64,000 bases of DNA, from positions 2,852,001-2,916,000 of the forward strand of contig NC_014364.1 in the NCBI RefSeq assembly GCF_000143985.1, given 5' to 3'. The translations under genes were made by a program, and so were the position numbers. The notes under the pieces were generated by a model. That model did not search any database, was not told the origin of the DNA, and worked only from the letters and a program-made list of their open reading frames with translations. How positions within the stretch are numbered: position 1 is the stretch's first letter; each line of letters begins with the position of its first letter. This document shows positions 43,716 through 52,442 of the stretch, in pieces. This DNA comes from Sediminispirochaeta smaragdinae DSM 11293. Lineage in GTDB: Bacteria > Spirochaetota > Spirochaetia > DSM-16054 > Sediminispirochaetaceae.

Positions 43716-44651
43716 ATGAGAAAGATATTGTTAAGTCTCCTGATTTTGTTCATTGGAGCCGGCATGATTTTTGCCAGCGGACAAAACGAAGAAGAATCCG
43801 GCTATACCTTCGGCTACACCTGTATGACGATGAACAATCCTTTTTTCATCGCTTTGGAAAAGTCAATCCGGGATACCGTCGAGGCCAGGGGCGACAGGCT
43901 GATCACCATGGATCCTGCCATGGACGTGGCAAAACAGATTAACCAGATTGAAGATCTCATCATCCAGGATATTGATGCCATTTTTTTGAATCCCGTGGAC
44001 TGGGAAGGGATCCGACCCGCCCTTGTCGCTCTGGAGAAAGCGGAAATACCGATCATCAACTTCGATACGGAAGTCAAGGATATGGAGTACGTAACCGCCT
44101 ATGCTGGCTCCGACAACAAAAATGCCGGTTATGTCTGCGGTATGGATCTTGTCGACCGATATCCCGGAGGAGGGAATATTGTTGTTCTGGATTCGCCGAC
44201 CATGAACTCCATCAATGACAGGATCGCGGGCTTCATGAACGCCATTAAGGGCCATGGATTTACCATTGTCGCCCAGCAGGACGCCAAGGGAGATCTCCCC
44301 ACGGCCATGGAGAAGATGGACGACATCCTCCAGGCACACAGCGATATCATTGCTATCATGGGAGGAAACGATCCGACGGCCCTTGGAGCCCTTGCAGCAT
44401 GCAAGGCTGCAAACAGAACAGATATCCTGATCTACGGCGTGGACGGGTCTCCGGAAGCAAAATCCGAAATTGCCTCAGGGAGTCAGTTCGTAGGATCCGG
44501 TGCCCAATCTCCCATCTCTATCGGACTGGAATCTGTCAAGCTTGCCTATAAAATCCTGAACGGTGAAACGTATGAGACGAGGGTGCCTGTCAAGACTTTC
44601 TTAATCAATAGCGACAACGTTGACGAATACGGAACGGACGGCTGGCAGTAG
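43716..44651 (+). CDS. Sugar-binding protein, ribose/galactose type (Peripla_BP_4)
   Basis: 311 residues. The signal peptide ends M-I-F-A-S-G-Q-N, without a lipobox Cys. The mature protein has Y-T-C-M-T-M-N-N-P-F-F (ligand loop), I-F-L-N-P-V-D-W-E-G and G-V-D-G-S-P-E-A-K, all family landmarks. GGAGG precedes the ATG. It is the first gene of a three-gene ribose/galactose-type importer controlled from the divergent region above. Confidence 0.93.
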   Translation: MRKILLSLLILFIGAGMIFASGQNEEESGYTFGYTCMTMNNPFFIALEKSIRDTVEARGDRLITMDPAMDVAKQINQIEDLIIQDIDAIFLNPVDWEGIRPALVALEKAEIPIINFDTEVKDMEYVTAYAGSDNKNAGYVCGMDLVDRYPGGGNIVVLDSPTMNSINDRIAGFMNAIKGHGFTIVAQQDAKGDLPTAMEKMDDILQAHSDIIAIMGGNDPTALGALAACKAANRTDILIYGVDGSPEAKSEIASGSQFVGSGAQSPISIGLESVKLAYKILNGETYETRVPVKTFLINSDNVDEYGTDGWQ

Positions 44652-44672
44652 GCTGTTTCGATTATCACATGC

Positions 44673-44708
44673 CGACTCTGTTCTATGGAAGAGCAGAGTC
44701 GTTTTTTT
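44673..44708 (+). terminator. Intrinsic terminator or attenuator between binding-protein and ATPase genes
   Basis: CGACTCTG (44673-44680) pairs with CAGAGTCG (44694-44701), followed at once by seven Ts (44702-44708). It lies inside the operon, so partial readthrough would give excess binding protein over the membrane subunits. Confidence 0.85.
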
Positions 44709-44730
44709 GAGGCAGGAAAGCGAGGTAACC

Positions 44731-46236
44731 TTGAGTAATCAGACACTACTTGAGATGAAACATATCCGAAAACAGTTTCCCGAAGTGCTGGCATTAAAGG
44801 ATATCAGCATAGCGGTAATGGCCGGAGAGGTACACGCTCTTCTTGGTGAAAATGGTGCGGGCAAATCGACACTGATCAAGGTTCTTGGTGGAATTTACTC
44901 CATGGACGGCGGAGAAATTTTCATTGAAGGCAGCAAAACCGATATACATACGGTCCATGATGCCCAGGCAAACGGAATAAATGTTATCCATCAGGAACTT
45001 GTACTTGTGCCGAAGATGACCGTTGCCGAGAATATTTTCCTCGGCAGGGAACCGGTCAGACACGGTACCGTTGACAGGATAAGGATGAATGCCGACGCAA
45101 AGACCCTTCTTGACTCCTTTGATCTTGATATCGATCCCGACATCAATCTGGGAGAACTGACAATAGCCCAGCAGCAGATGGTCGAGATCACCAAAGCACT
45201 CTCGTTCAACTCCCGTATTCTTGTCATGGATGAGCCGACCTCTTCTCTTTCGGAAAAAGAGGTCAACTTTCTTTTCGATACCATACGAAAGCTGAAAAAG
45301 AGGGGGGTCGGAATCATCTATATCTCACACAGAATGTCGGAGCTCTTCGAGATCAGCGACAGAGTTACCGTCATGAGGGACGGGGAATATATCGGAACCG
45401 TTATAACCCAGGAGGCCACACCTGAGAGGCTTATCACCATGATGGTGGGTCGGAAGCTCACAAGCTACTACACCCGAACCTATTCCCGGTTATCCGAGAA
45501 GATCCTGGAAGTGAAGCATCTTAGCGACGGGAAGCTCCTTAACGATGTGAGCTTTGATCTCTACAAAGGAGAAATTCTTGGATTTGCCGGTTTGGTCGGC
45601 GCAGGAAGAAGCGAGGTTATGAAATGCATCTTCGGTCTGGCTCCTTTTACAGAAGGCCACATTATCATTGAAGGGAAACAGGTACGGATACAAAACGCAT
45701 CGGAAGCAATGGCCCATGGATTGGCCCTTGTTCCCGAAAGCAGGAAAAAAGAGGCATTGTTTCCGGTACAAAGCGTAAAATTCAACATATCCATAAGGAT
45801 CTTGTCCCGGTTTATCAAGGGAATTTTTGTAAACGACAGAAGGGAAGAAGCAATCACCAACAATTATATACGACAACTTTCGATAAAGACCCCTTCTTCC
45901 GAACAAACCATTGGAAATCTGTCGGGTGGGAACCAGCAGAAAGTTGTTATCGGCCGGTGGTTGGCGACAACCCCCAAGATCCTGATCCTGGACGAACCTA
46001 CGAGAGGAGTGGATGTTGGAGCGAAGGCGGAGATCTACGCCATCATGAATAAGCTCGCCGCCCAGGGCATGGCCATCATCATGATATCGTCAGAACTTCC
46101 CGAGGTTATCAACATGAGCGACCGCGTCGTGGTCATGTGTAACGGTTCGGTAACCGGCTGTCTGCCAAAAGAGGAGCTGAACCAAGAGAAAATCATGCAT
46201 TTGGCTACGCTGCATGGAATGCCGGTGCAAAGCTGA
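44731..46236 (+). CDS. Ribose/galactose-type ABC transporter ATP-binding protein, double cassette
   Basis: 501 residues. First half: G-E-N-G-A-G-K-S-T and V-M-D-E-P-T; second half: G-L-V-G-A-G-R-S-E, signature L-S-G-G-N-Q-Q-K and L-D-E-P-T-R-G-V-D. The start is TTG at 44731 with GAGG 5 nt upstream, giving an N-terminus L-S-N-Q-T-L-L-E-M-K-H as in RbsA/MglA proteins; the next ATG (44755) would cut into the first strand. Confidence 0.93.
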   Translation: MSNQTLLEMKHIRKQFPEVLALKDISIAVMAGEVHALLGENGAGKSTLIKVLGGIYSMDGGEIFIEGSKTDIHTVHDAQANGINVIHQELVLVPKMTVAENIFLGREPVRHGTVDRIRMNADAKTLLDSFDLDIDPDINLGELTIAQQQMVEITKALSFNSRILVMDEPTSSLSEKEVNFLFDTIRKLKKRGVGIIYISHRMSELFEISDRVTVMRDGEYIGTVITQEATPERLITMMVGRKLTSYYTRTYSRLSEKILEVKHLSDGKLLNDVSFDLYKGEILGFAGLVGAGRSEVMKCIFGLAPFTEGHIIIEGKQVRIQNASEAMAHGLALVPESRKKEALFPVQSVKFNISIRILSRFIKGIFVNDRREEAITNNYIRQLSIKTPSSEQTIGNLSGGNQQKVVIGRWLATTPKILILDEPTRGVDVGAKAEIYAIMNKLAAQGMAIIMISSELPEVINMSDRVVVMCNGSVTGCLPKEELNQEKIMHLATLHGMPVQS

Positions 46237-46247
46237 GGAGATACGGA

Positions 46248-47249
46248 ATGGGTAACGATACAATACAGCCTGTGGATTCGAGAGGTAAACGTCAAATTTA
46301 TATAGGACATTCTGTCCTTCAGTTCCTGAAGGAAAACATGGGAATACTGATAGGACTTGCCCTGCTTTGTTTGATTCTGGCAATCAAATCTCCGGTCTTT
46401 TTATCCAGGGCCAATATTTTTAATGTACTGCGGCAGGTGGCTACAAACCTTTATATAGCCTGTGCCATGACAATGATCATTATCCTTGGAGGAATAGACC
46501 TTTCCGTGGGCTCGATCATCGCCCTTTCAGGAGTCGTCACCGGTGGCCTCATCGCCTTTGACGGAGCCTCCCTTGCAGCCGCCGTCACTTCAGGGCTTGT
46601 TGTGGGAACCGCTGTCGGGGCCTTCAACGGGTTTGTCATATCGACTACAACCATTCCCCCCTTCATCGTCACCCTTGCAACGATGAATATTGCAAGGGGC
46701 GCCGCATATGTCTATACCGGCGGGCAACCCATCAGAGTCATGTCCGACAGCTTCAACTTCATTGGAGCCGGTTATGTCGGTGATATTCCCATGCCCATCA
46801 TCTATCTCCTTTTCATAGTCCTTATTTCCTTCTTTATTTTAAGCCAATCCAAACTTGGCCGGCACATCTATGCTGTAGGGGGGAACTCCCAGGCAGCACG
46901 CTTTTCGGGAATAAAAATCAAACGGGTGATTTTTTTCACCTATCTTTTTTCGGGGCTAATGTCTTCGATCGCCGGTATCGTTCTTGCCTCCCGCATGTTT
47001 TCAGGTCAGCCAACCGCAGGACAGGGGGCAGAGATGGATGCCATTGCCGCAGTAGTGCTCGGAGGAACAAGTATGAGCGGCGGTTCGGGAAAGATCGGGG
47101 GAACGATTATCGGAGCTCTGGTGATTGGCATGCTCAGCAATGGTCTTAATCTCATGGGAATCAATTCCTTTTGGCAATATGTCGTAAAGGGGGTGGTAAT
47201 ACTGATAGCGGTCTATGTGGATTATTTTAAAAAGAATGTAACGACTTGA
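46248..47249 (+). CDS. Ribose/galactose-type ABC transporter permease
   Basis: 333 residues, about nine to ten helices. G-G-I-D-L-S-V-G-S and the coupling loop G-N-S-Q-A-A-R-F-S-G-I-K are the RbsC signatures. It lies 11 bp after the ATPase gene with AGGAG upstream. The GC-richer composition than the permease at 18733 argues against recent duplication between the two systems. Confidence 0.93.
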   Translation: MGNDTIQPVDSRGKRQIYIGHSVLQFLKENMGILIGLALLCLILAIKSPVFLSRANIFNVLRQVATNLYIACAMTMIIILGGIDLSVGSIIALSGVVTGGLIAFDGASLAAAVTSGLVVGTAVGAFNGFVISTTTIPPFIVTLATMNIARGAAYVYTGGQPIRVMSDSFNFIGAGYVGDIPMPIIYLLFIVLISFFILSQSKLGRHIYAVGGNSQAARFSGIKIKRVIFFTYLFSGLMSSIAGIVLASRMFSGQPTAGQGAEMDAIAAVVLGGTSMSGGSGKIGGTIIGALVIGMLSNGLNLMGINSFWQYVVKGVVILIAVYVDYFKKNVTT

Positions 47250-47287
47250 TATATCCTTCGGACGGATCATGACAAAAAAGGCCTCAA

Positions 47288-47314
47288 CGGGCTGTCTGCT
47301 CCTGAGACAGCCCG
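47288..47314 (+). terminator. Terminator-like hairpin after the sugar ABC operon
   Basis: Perfect 10-bp arms CGGGCTGTCT (47288-47297) and AGACAGCCCG (47305-47314) with a 7-nt loop. T-runs are present only some distance away (AGCTTTTTTG near 47335), so termination strength is uncertain. Confidence 0.5.
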
Positions 47315-47349
47315 ACACTTCGGATTCATCCAAAGCTTTTTTGTTTCTA

Positions 47350-47401
47350 TTGACACAAACACAAAGAAAAGTTATCGTGTCTTTAGATTAGTCTTACCTA
47401 A
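47350..47401 (+). promoter_or_regulatory. Iron-operon promoter with DtxR/IdeR-like box
   Basis: TTGACA (47350-47355) with a -10-like TTATCG at 47372-47377 is followed at 47383-47401 by TTAGATTAGTCTTACCTAA. This matches the DtxR/IdeR consensus TTAGGTTAGSCTAACCTAA at 16 of 19 positions, and S accepts C or G. A metal-bound repressor here would block early elongation of the siderophore-uptake operon. Confidence 0.75.
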
Positions 47402-47449
47402 TTTAAAAAGCTGAAACAAATTCATACCAATAACGGAGGCTACTACAAC

Positions 47450-48577
47450 ATGAACCATCCCCCTTATCGCACCATGATACTGTTGCTGACCATGGTACTG
47501 CTGACCGCCTCCGGCTACCTTTTTGCCGGAGGACATCAGGAACAGGAAAACACCCCACCTTCAGCAGCCAAGGAAACTATTTCCATCATCGATCAGACCG
47601 GACGGGAAGTCTCTGTTCCGAAGGAAGTCCGACGGATTGTCACCATCCCTATCCCGGCGGCCAGCATGCTGATTGCGATCGACGGCGGCACAGAACGGCT
47701 TGTGGGGATGCACCCAAAATCAAAATCCGCTCTTGAAGAAGGCATTCTCAAAGAGTTCTACCCGGAAGCCTTGAGGATAAACAGTGAGGTTGTGGGAGAT
47801 GGCTTTATGCCGAATGTAGAGGCGATGCTTGCGCTTAATCCCGATCTCATTTTTCAGTGGGGGCATCTGGGAGTCGATGTCGTCGAACCACTGGAAAATG
47901 CGGGTCTGAATGTTGCACTGCTTTTGTACGGCAGCCAGGAAAATCTCGAAGGCTGGATCCATGACTTTGGCCTCTTGTTGGATAAAGAGGAAAAGGCGCA
48001 AAAAATCATTGCGTGGCACCATGAGGTACAGGAAGAAATCGGCAGCGCAGTGGCCGAGATTCCCGAAAATGAAAAGCCAAGGGTCCTCTATTTTCTCCGG
48101 TGGCTTTCGAGTAAAACCGTTGCGGCACAGGGAACCTATAATGATTTCTACATCAACCTTACCGGGGGAATCAATCCCGCAGGTGAGTTGACACAGTTTC
48201 CTCAGGTCAGCGAAGAACAGATCATCGCATGGGACCCGCAGATCATCCTGCTCAACGGCTTCGAATCCGAACTGACGCCTCAGGATATCTACGGCAACCC
48301 GAAGCTGGCCGATGTCAGTGCGGTCAGAGACCATCGTGTCTATAAAATTCCCCTTGGCGGATACCGATGGGATCCCCCGAACCAGGAATCACCCCTGATG
48401 TGGAAATGGCTTGCCATGCTGTTCCATCCCGAGCGCTTCGGCTGGGACCTGCGGAACGAGATTAAGGAAAACTATCTCTGGATATATGGGAAGGTACCCA
48501 CGGAAGAGCAGATAGACGGTATTCTGAGAAAAACCATGAATAGCGAAGCCGCCGGGTACGACCGCTTTCTACAATAA
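47450..48577 (+). CDS. Iron-siderophore/cobalamin-type ABC substrate-binding protein (FepB/BtuF family)
   Basis: 375 residues. The signal peptide ends Y-L-F-A-G-G-H-Q with no lipobox. The mature protein begins I-S-I-I-D-Q-T-G-R-E-V-S-V-P and has the helical-backbone layout of class III binding proteins (L-N-P-D-L-I-F-Q-W, W-D-P-Q-I-I-L-L-N). A DtxR-like box upstream points to iron or a metallophore rather than cobalamin. Confidence 0.9.
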   Translation: MNHPPYRTMILLLTMVLLTASGYLFAGGHQEQENTPPSAAKETISIIDQTGREVSVPKEVRRIVTIPIPAASMLIAIDGGTERLVGMHPKSKSALEEGILKEFYPEALRINSEVVGDGFMPNVEAMLALNPDLIFQWGHLGVDVVEPLENAGLNVALLLYGSQENLEGWIHDFGLLLDKEEKAQKIIAWHHEVQEEIGSAVAEIPENEKPRVLYFLRWLSSKTVAAQGTYNDFYINLTGGINPAGELTQFPQVSEEQIIAWDPQIILLNGFESELTPQDIYGNPKLADVSAVRDHRVYKIPLGGYRWDPPNQESPLMWKWLAMLFHPERFGWDLRNEIKENYLWIYGKVPTEEQIDGILRKTMNSEAAGYDRFLQ

Positions 48578-48590
48578 ACAGGCACTTCCT

Positions 48591-49616
48591 ATGCAACAAC
48601 GGAGAAACGAAAAGAAGGCGTGGATTCTTCTTTGCACTGCTCTGCTTCTTTCGGCTCTCATCTCCTTCGGCCTGGGCAGATACACCATAGCCATACCTAA
48701 AGTGGCTGGAATTCTCGCCTCGAAACTTTTTCCGATTGCGCCCTACTGGAGTCAGACCGATGCCAGAGTGGTGACATTAATACGACTTCCCCGGGTTCTG
48801 TTCGCAATCTTGTCGGGAGCAGGCCTTGCCATGAGCGGGGCCGTGCTCCAGGGGGTATTCAGAAACCCACTGGTGGGACCACAGGTCATCGGAGTGACGG
48901 CGGGCAGCGGCTTCGGTGGAGCGCTTGCAATCATGCTCTTTAGCAGCCAATTCCTGAACATGATCTTTGCCTTTGCCTTTGGCCTTGCGGCAGTGGCGGC
49001 GGTCTTCCTTTTGAGCCGAAGCAAGGGGCACTCACCAATCTTGATGTTGGTATTATCCGGTGTCATTGCAAGTGCTTTTTTCACCGCCCTCACCTCTCTC
49101 ATTAAATATGTCGCGGATCCCTACGATAAGCTTCCCGCAATCGTCGTTTGGCTTATGGGAAGCTTCTCCACCATTACCTACAAAAAGCTTGTTGCATCGG
49201 CCATTCCCCTGATTTTGGCCGGCAGCTTCCTCTTTCTCATCAGATTTCGTATCAACATCGTCAGTTTGGGTGAGGAGGAAGCCGAAGCGATCGGAGTAAA
49301 AACCGATAGACTGCGCTGGATGATTCTGATTGCCGTGGCGGTCATCACGGCAGCGGTCGTGTCGGCGGCGGGAATTGTGGGATGGGTTGGTCTTGTTGTT
49401 CCCCACATGGCGAGAATGATCGTCGGTCCCGATCACCGGAAGCTTTTGCCGGCATCGGCCTTGATGGGCGGCACCTATATGCTTTGGGTCGACAACCTTG
49501 CACGAAGCGCCACTGCCGCGGAGATTCCTTTGGGAATCATCACCGCAATCATAGGAGCCCCGGTATTCGGCTATCTGCTCAAGAAAAATCAGGCGAAGGG
49601 ATGGAAACATGATTAA
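48591..49616 (+). CDS. FecCD-family metal-chelate ABC permease
   Basis: 341 residues with ten predicted helices. L-R-L-P-R-V-L-F-A-I-type helix 2 start, L-Q-G-V-F-R-N-P-L-V-G-P and G-L-V-V-P-H-M-A-R-M-I-V-G are FecCD/BtuC landmarks. A single permease, so it should act as a homodimer. It overlaps the ATPase gene by 8 bp. Confidence 0.94.
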   Translation: MQQRRNEKKAWILLCTALLLSALISFGLGRYTIAIPKVAGILASKLFPIAPYWSQTDARVVTLIRLPRVLFAILSGAGLAMSGAVLQGVFRNPLVGPQVIGVTAGSGFGGALAIMLFSSQFLNMIFAFAFGLAAVAAVFLLSRSKGHSPILMLVLSGVIASAFFTALTSLIKYVADPYDKLPAIVVWLMGSFSTITYKKLVASAIPLILAGSFLFLIRFRINIVSLGEEEAEAIGVKTDRLRWMILIAVAVITAAVVSAAGIVGWVGLVVPHMARMIVGPDHRKLLPASALMGGTYMLWVDNLARSATAAEIPLGIITAIIGAPVFGYLLKKNQAKGWKHD

Positions 49617-50349
49617 AGTTGAGGGAATTTCTTTTCGCTATACAAGAGAACAGACCGTCTTTGCAAACCATTCGTTTCAGCTTGAGAGCGGAAGGTCCCT
49701 TGCAATCCTTGGTCCAAACGGACAAGGGAAAACAACGATGCTCAAATGCATGATAGGACTGTTACGGGTCGATACAGGGAGCATCTTTATCGACGGTGAA
49801 TATGGCTATGTTCCGCAACGGGAATCTTCGATCTTCTCATATTCGGTTCTCGACATGGTGGTCATGGGCAGGGCACGACACATCCCGCTTTTCACCTCAC
49901 CCAAGCCAAAGGACTATCGAATAGCCGAATCCGTGTTATCGATGATGGAAATGGAATCCTTTGCAGAACGCCCTTTTAACGAGCTATCGGGTGGAGAGCG
50001 ACAATTAGTTTTGATAGCCCGGGCACTTGCCTCGGAATGCTCCATTCTGGTTCTGGACGAACCGACATCGGCACTGGATTTCAGAAATCAGAGCAGAGTG
50101 TTGCAAGTTATACGTGGCCTGAGTCAGGAACATGGCATAAGCGTGGTGTTCACAACCCATTCACCGAACCACGCAGTCCATGCGGCCGATGATGTACTGC
50201 TTATGTACGACCCGGCAGACTATCGCTACGGGACTGTTGAAGAGGTGATGACCGAAGAAAACCTAAAGCGGCTTTACGGTCTTGAAATACGAACGTTTGA
50301 GTATGTACATGAAAACGGCAAAGGCCGGGCAATCGTGCCGGTCTTATAA
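49609..50349 (+). CDS. Metal-chelate ABC transporter ATP-binding protein (FecE/BtuD family)
   Basis: 246 residues. Walker A G-P-N-G-Q-G-K-T-T, Q-loop V-P-Q-R, signature L-S-G-G-E-R-Q, Walker B I-L-V-L-D-E-P-T-S-A-L-D and switch His (T-T-H) are complete. The start has AAGGGATGG upstream and overlaps the permease stop. The 3' neighbour begins 28 bp later. Confidence 0.94.
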   Translation: MIKVEGISFRYTREQTVFANHSFQLESGRSLAILGPNGQGKTTMLKCMIGLLRVDTGSIFIDGEYGYVPQRESSIFSYSVLDMVVMGRARHIPLFTSPKPKDYRIAESVLSMMEMESFAERPFNELSGGERQLVLIARALASECSILVLDEPTSALDFRNQSRVLQVIRGLSQEHGISVVFTTHSPNHAVHAADDVLLMYDPADYRYGTVEEVMTEENLKRLYGLEIRTFEYVHENGKGRAIVPVL

Positions 50350-50377
50350 GACGTTAGAAAAAAGAAAGGAGACGCAT

Positions 50378-51631
50378 ATGAACAAGATAGGTGTGCTGTA
50401 CTCGGGAATAAGCTTTCAGCATCAGACATTGAACGATCCACAGTACCGGGGTCAGTTTATTCCCATCAATATATATGACCTACCCGAGATAGACCTCTCG
50501 CTATACGATGCAATAATCGTACCACGTTCGGTCGACCAGGTGGCCTTAAGGGATTATAAGAGAGTTATTGAAGAGTTTCTGGATCTTCCCGGCATCCTGA
50601 TTGTGCTCGGAGATTACAACGGCGGTTGGCTACCGGGATGTCAGCCGGGAGGCTTTACACGAGAGGATGATGAGCCCCTCATTAAGGTGGAAGAGCACCC
50701 GATCCTAAAGGATATCGAATCGGAAGATTTGCATTGGCATAAAGGGATCAACGGGCTCTGCAGCCATGGGCACCTGGTCCCCCCTGCCGGGGCGAAAACC
50801 CTCATCAGGAATCAGCGGGGAGATACCATCCTCTATGAAGACAGAAGCAGTACAAAGGGGATCATCATCGCAGGAAGCCAGTTTGATATTTTTTGCCACT
50901 GCTTTTCAAGGGATGAAGGTGCGGCACGAGCCTTACGAAACATCATTACCTGGGTTGGGGAAGAGGCCCCGCTGATTCGGGAAAAACGGAAGCAGCATCC
51001 CATAGGGGTCATCTACAGCGGCCTTCATTTTCATTACAACCTTTTTACCCGCCCGGAATACGAGGATATGGAACTGCTTTATATTCGTCGGCTTCCCCGG
51101 CTCGATCTGAACAGGTATCGGCTTATCATCATCCCCAGGGAAAGCAACCAGGAAATGCTCTATGCCCAACGGGAAAAATTAATCAGGTATCTGGAGGCAG
51201 GCGGTACTATTCTCTCTTTTGGAGAGGTTATTCTCCCGTGGATGCCGGGGCTGATATGGAACAAGGATTTACCGCAGGTCTGCTACCCCAAGGATGCCGA
51301 CAAAGCGTACAAGCCCGGCGAGGTGTACACAGATAATTTACTCATTGAAAAACCGGAACACAGCCTCTTTGAAGGCCTCAGCATGGAAGATCTCAAGTGG
51401 CATTATCATGGAGTTTTCGCCCCTCAGCCGGGACAGGAAATCCTGCTTTCCAACGGACAAGGTAAGGCGGTCATCCTCCTGGACGAGGCGAGCTTCAAGG
51501 GCAGATTGCTGGCCACCACCCTGGATCCCGAGGAACACGCAGGTTTCGGCGAGGTAAAGATTACCGAACGCTTTCTTGCCCGCTGTATGGCCTGGGCCAG
51601 AGAGATCATTGCGGAAGGGAGTCCCGTATGA
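50378..51631 (+). CDS. Tandem-duplicated protein of unknown function in the iron operon (amidotransferase-like fold suspected)
   Basis: 417 residues made of two homologous halves, about 4-197 and 209-410. Both start I-G-V-[LI]-Y-S-G-x-x-F, then have L-P-x-[IL]-D-L-x-x-Y-x-x-I-I-[VI]-P-R, a G-x-I-L-x-x-G-[DE] turn, W-L/M-P-G, and a late E-D-L-x-W-H motif (residues 119-123 and 340-345). The alternating strands recall class I glutamine-amidotransferase-like (ThuA-type) domains. However, the nucleophile elbow has Asp or Glu where Cys is expected, so ordinary amidotransfer is unlikely. No signal peptide. I do not recognise a family. The ATG at 50378 has AGGAG upstream. The gene overlaps the next by 4 bp, binding both to iron uptake. 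Confidence 0.8.
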   Translation: MNKIGVLYSGISFQHQTLNDPQYRGQFIPINIYDLPEIDLSLYDAIIVPRSVDQVALRDYKRVIEEFLDLPGILIVLGDYNGGWLPGCQPGGFTREDDEPLIKVEEHPILKDIESEDLHWHKGINGLCSHGHLVPPAGAKTLIRNQRGDTILYEDRSSTKGIIIAGSQFDIFCHCFSRDEGAARALRNIITWVGEEAPLIREKRKQHPIGVIYSGLHFHYNLFTRPEYEDMELLYIRRLPRLDLNRYRLIIIPRESNQEMLYAQREKLIRYLEAGGTILSFGEVILPWMPGLIWNKDLPQVCYPKDADKAYKPGEVYTDNLLIEKPEHSLFEGLSMEDLKWHYHGVFAPQPGQEILLSNGQGKAVILLDEASFKGRLLATTLDPEEHAGFGEVKITERFLARCMAWAREIIAEGSPV

Positions 51632-52323
51632 ACAACGGTATGAACAATATCAGCATAGAGACAGCAGCCCTCAAAACGATACTCTACGGTATTCTAAGCT
51701 GCCAATGTCCCGTATCGGAGAAAACGGAAGCGTCTCTTTTTGCCGAATATCGAAAAACGCCCGAAGAAGGAACGGTGGCAATTGCACCCTTTCTTACCAT
51801 TGCAGATACAAATCCGGTAAAGACACCGTTACACCTCTTTGTTGAATTTGCATCCCTCTATCGGGAAGATCCCTTTGAATTCACCATCACACAAGATGAT
51901 GCTCTCCGATATTTCAGCACCAGGCCTCATTTCGACCGTATGCTCGGTCCCATCAATCCCCTTACCATATATGATCCGGCTTCTCATTTGGTAGGCCATA
52001 TGATGCTGCCGGTCAGCCCGGGAGAAAAAGACGGTGAATACCGATTTGAACATGAAGGGCACGTAATTCAGCTGAAGCATATCTTTCTTCCTCCGGATAT
52101 GGCAAAGCAAAAAGTCGAGGACTATGGCGTTCATTTCGGTATGATTCTCACGACTATCGATGCGCGCCAAAAAACGATGCTCCACTCACATTTGCAATTC
52201 ATAAAAGAGTTTCCGCAGCTCCTGGAGCGGGTCTCTGAAATAGATTATACAAGTTATCAGGGGCTGGGAGACTACCATATGCACATCAAAAGACGATATG
52301 AACGTGTTTTTCCTAAAGGATAA
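51628..52323 (+). CDS. Protein of unknown function, last gene of the iron operon
   Basis: 231 residues, no signal peptide or membrane helix. Mixed alpha/beta with a His-rich distribution: G-H-M-M-L-P, E-H-E-G-H-V-I-Q-L-K-H, D-Y-G-V-H-F-G-M, M-L-H-S-H-L-Q and G-D-Y-H-M-H-I-K-R-R-Y. Eight or more His lie in the second half, which could make a metal site. I do not recognise the family. It overlaps the duplicated protein by 4 bp (ATGA), and a terminator follows, so it belongs to the DtxR-box operon. Confidence 0.78.
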   Translation: MNNGMNNISIETAALKTILYGILSCQCPVSEKTEASLFAEYRKTPEEGTVAIAPFLTIADTNPVKTPLHLFVEFASLYREDPFEFTITQDDALRYFSTRPHFDRMLGPINPLTIYDPASHLVGHMMLPVSPGEKDGEYRFEHEGHVIQLKHIFLPPDMAKQKVEDYGVHFGMILTTIDARQKTMLHSHLQFIKEFPQLLERVSEIDYTSYQGLGDYHMHIKRRYERVFPKG

Positions 52324-52346
52324 AACAGGAAAGAAGATCCTAACAG

Positions 52347-52379
52347 GGGGAGGACCCACTCCCCTTCTTCCTCTTTTTT
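52347..52379 (+). terminator. Terminator of the iron operon
   Basis: Stem GGGGAG (52347-52352) / CTCCCC (52359-52364), with pyrimidine-rich sequence and six Ts at 52374-52379, 24 bp after the last stop. Confidence 0.6.
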
Positions 52380-52442
52380 CCTGCAGTATTTATATGTCGT
52401 GAAATAAAGACTTGGGGTCAAATATCTTTTCGGATAATACCA

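Noticed and set aside
47450-50349. Vitamin B12 importer (btuFCD)
   Set aside because: The families cannot be told apart by eye, but the DtxR-like box and absence of a cobalamin riboswitch-like leader favour iron chelates.
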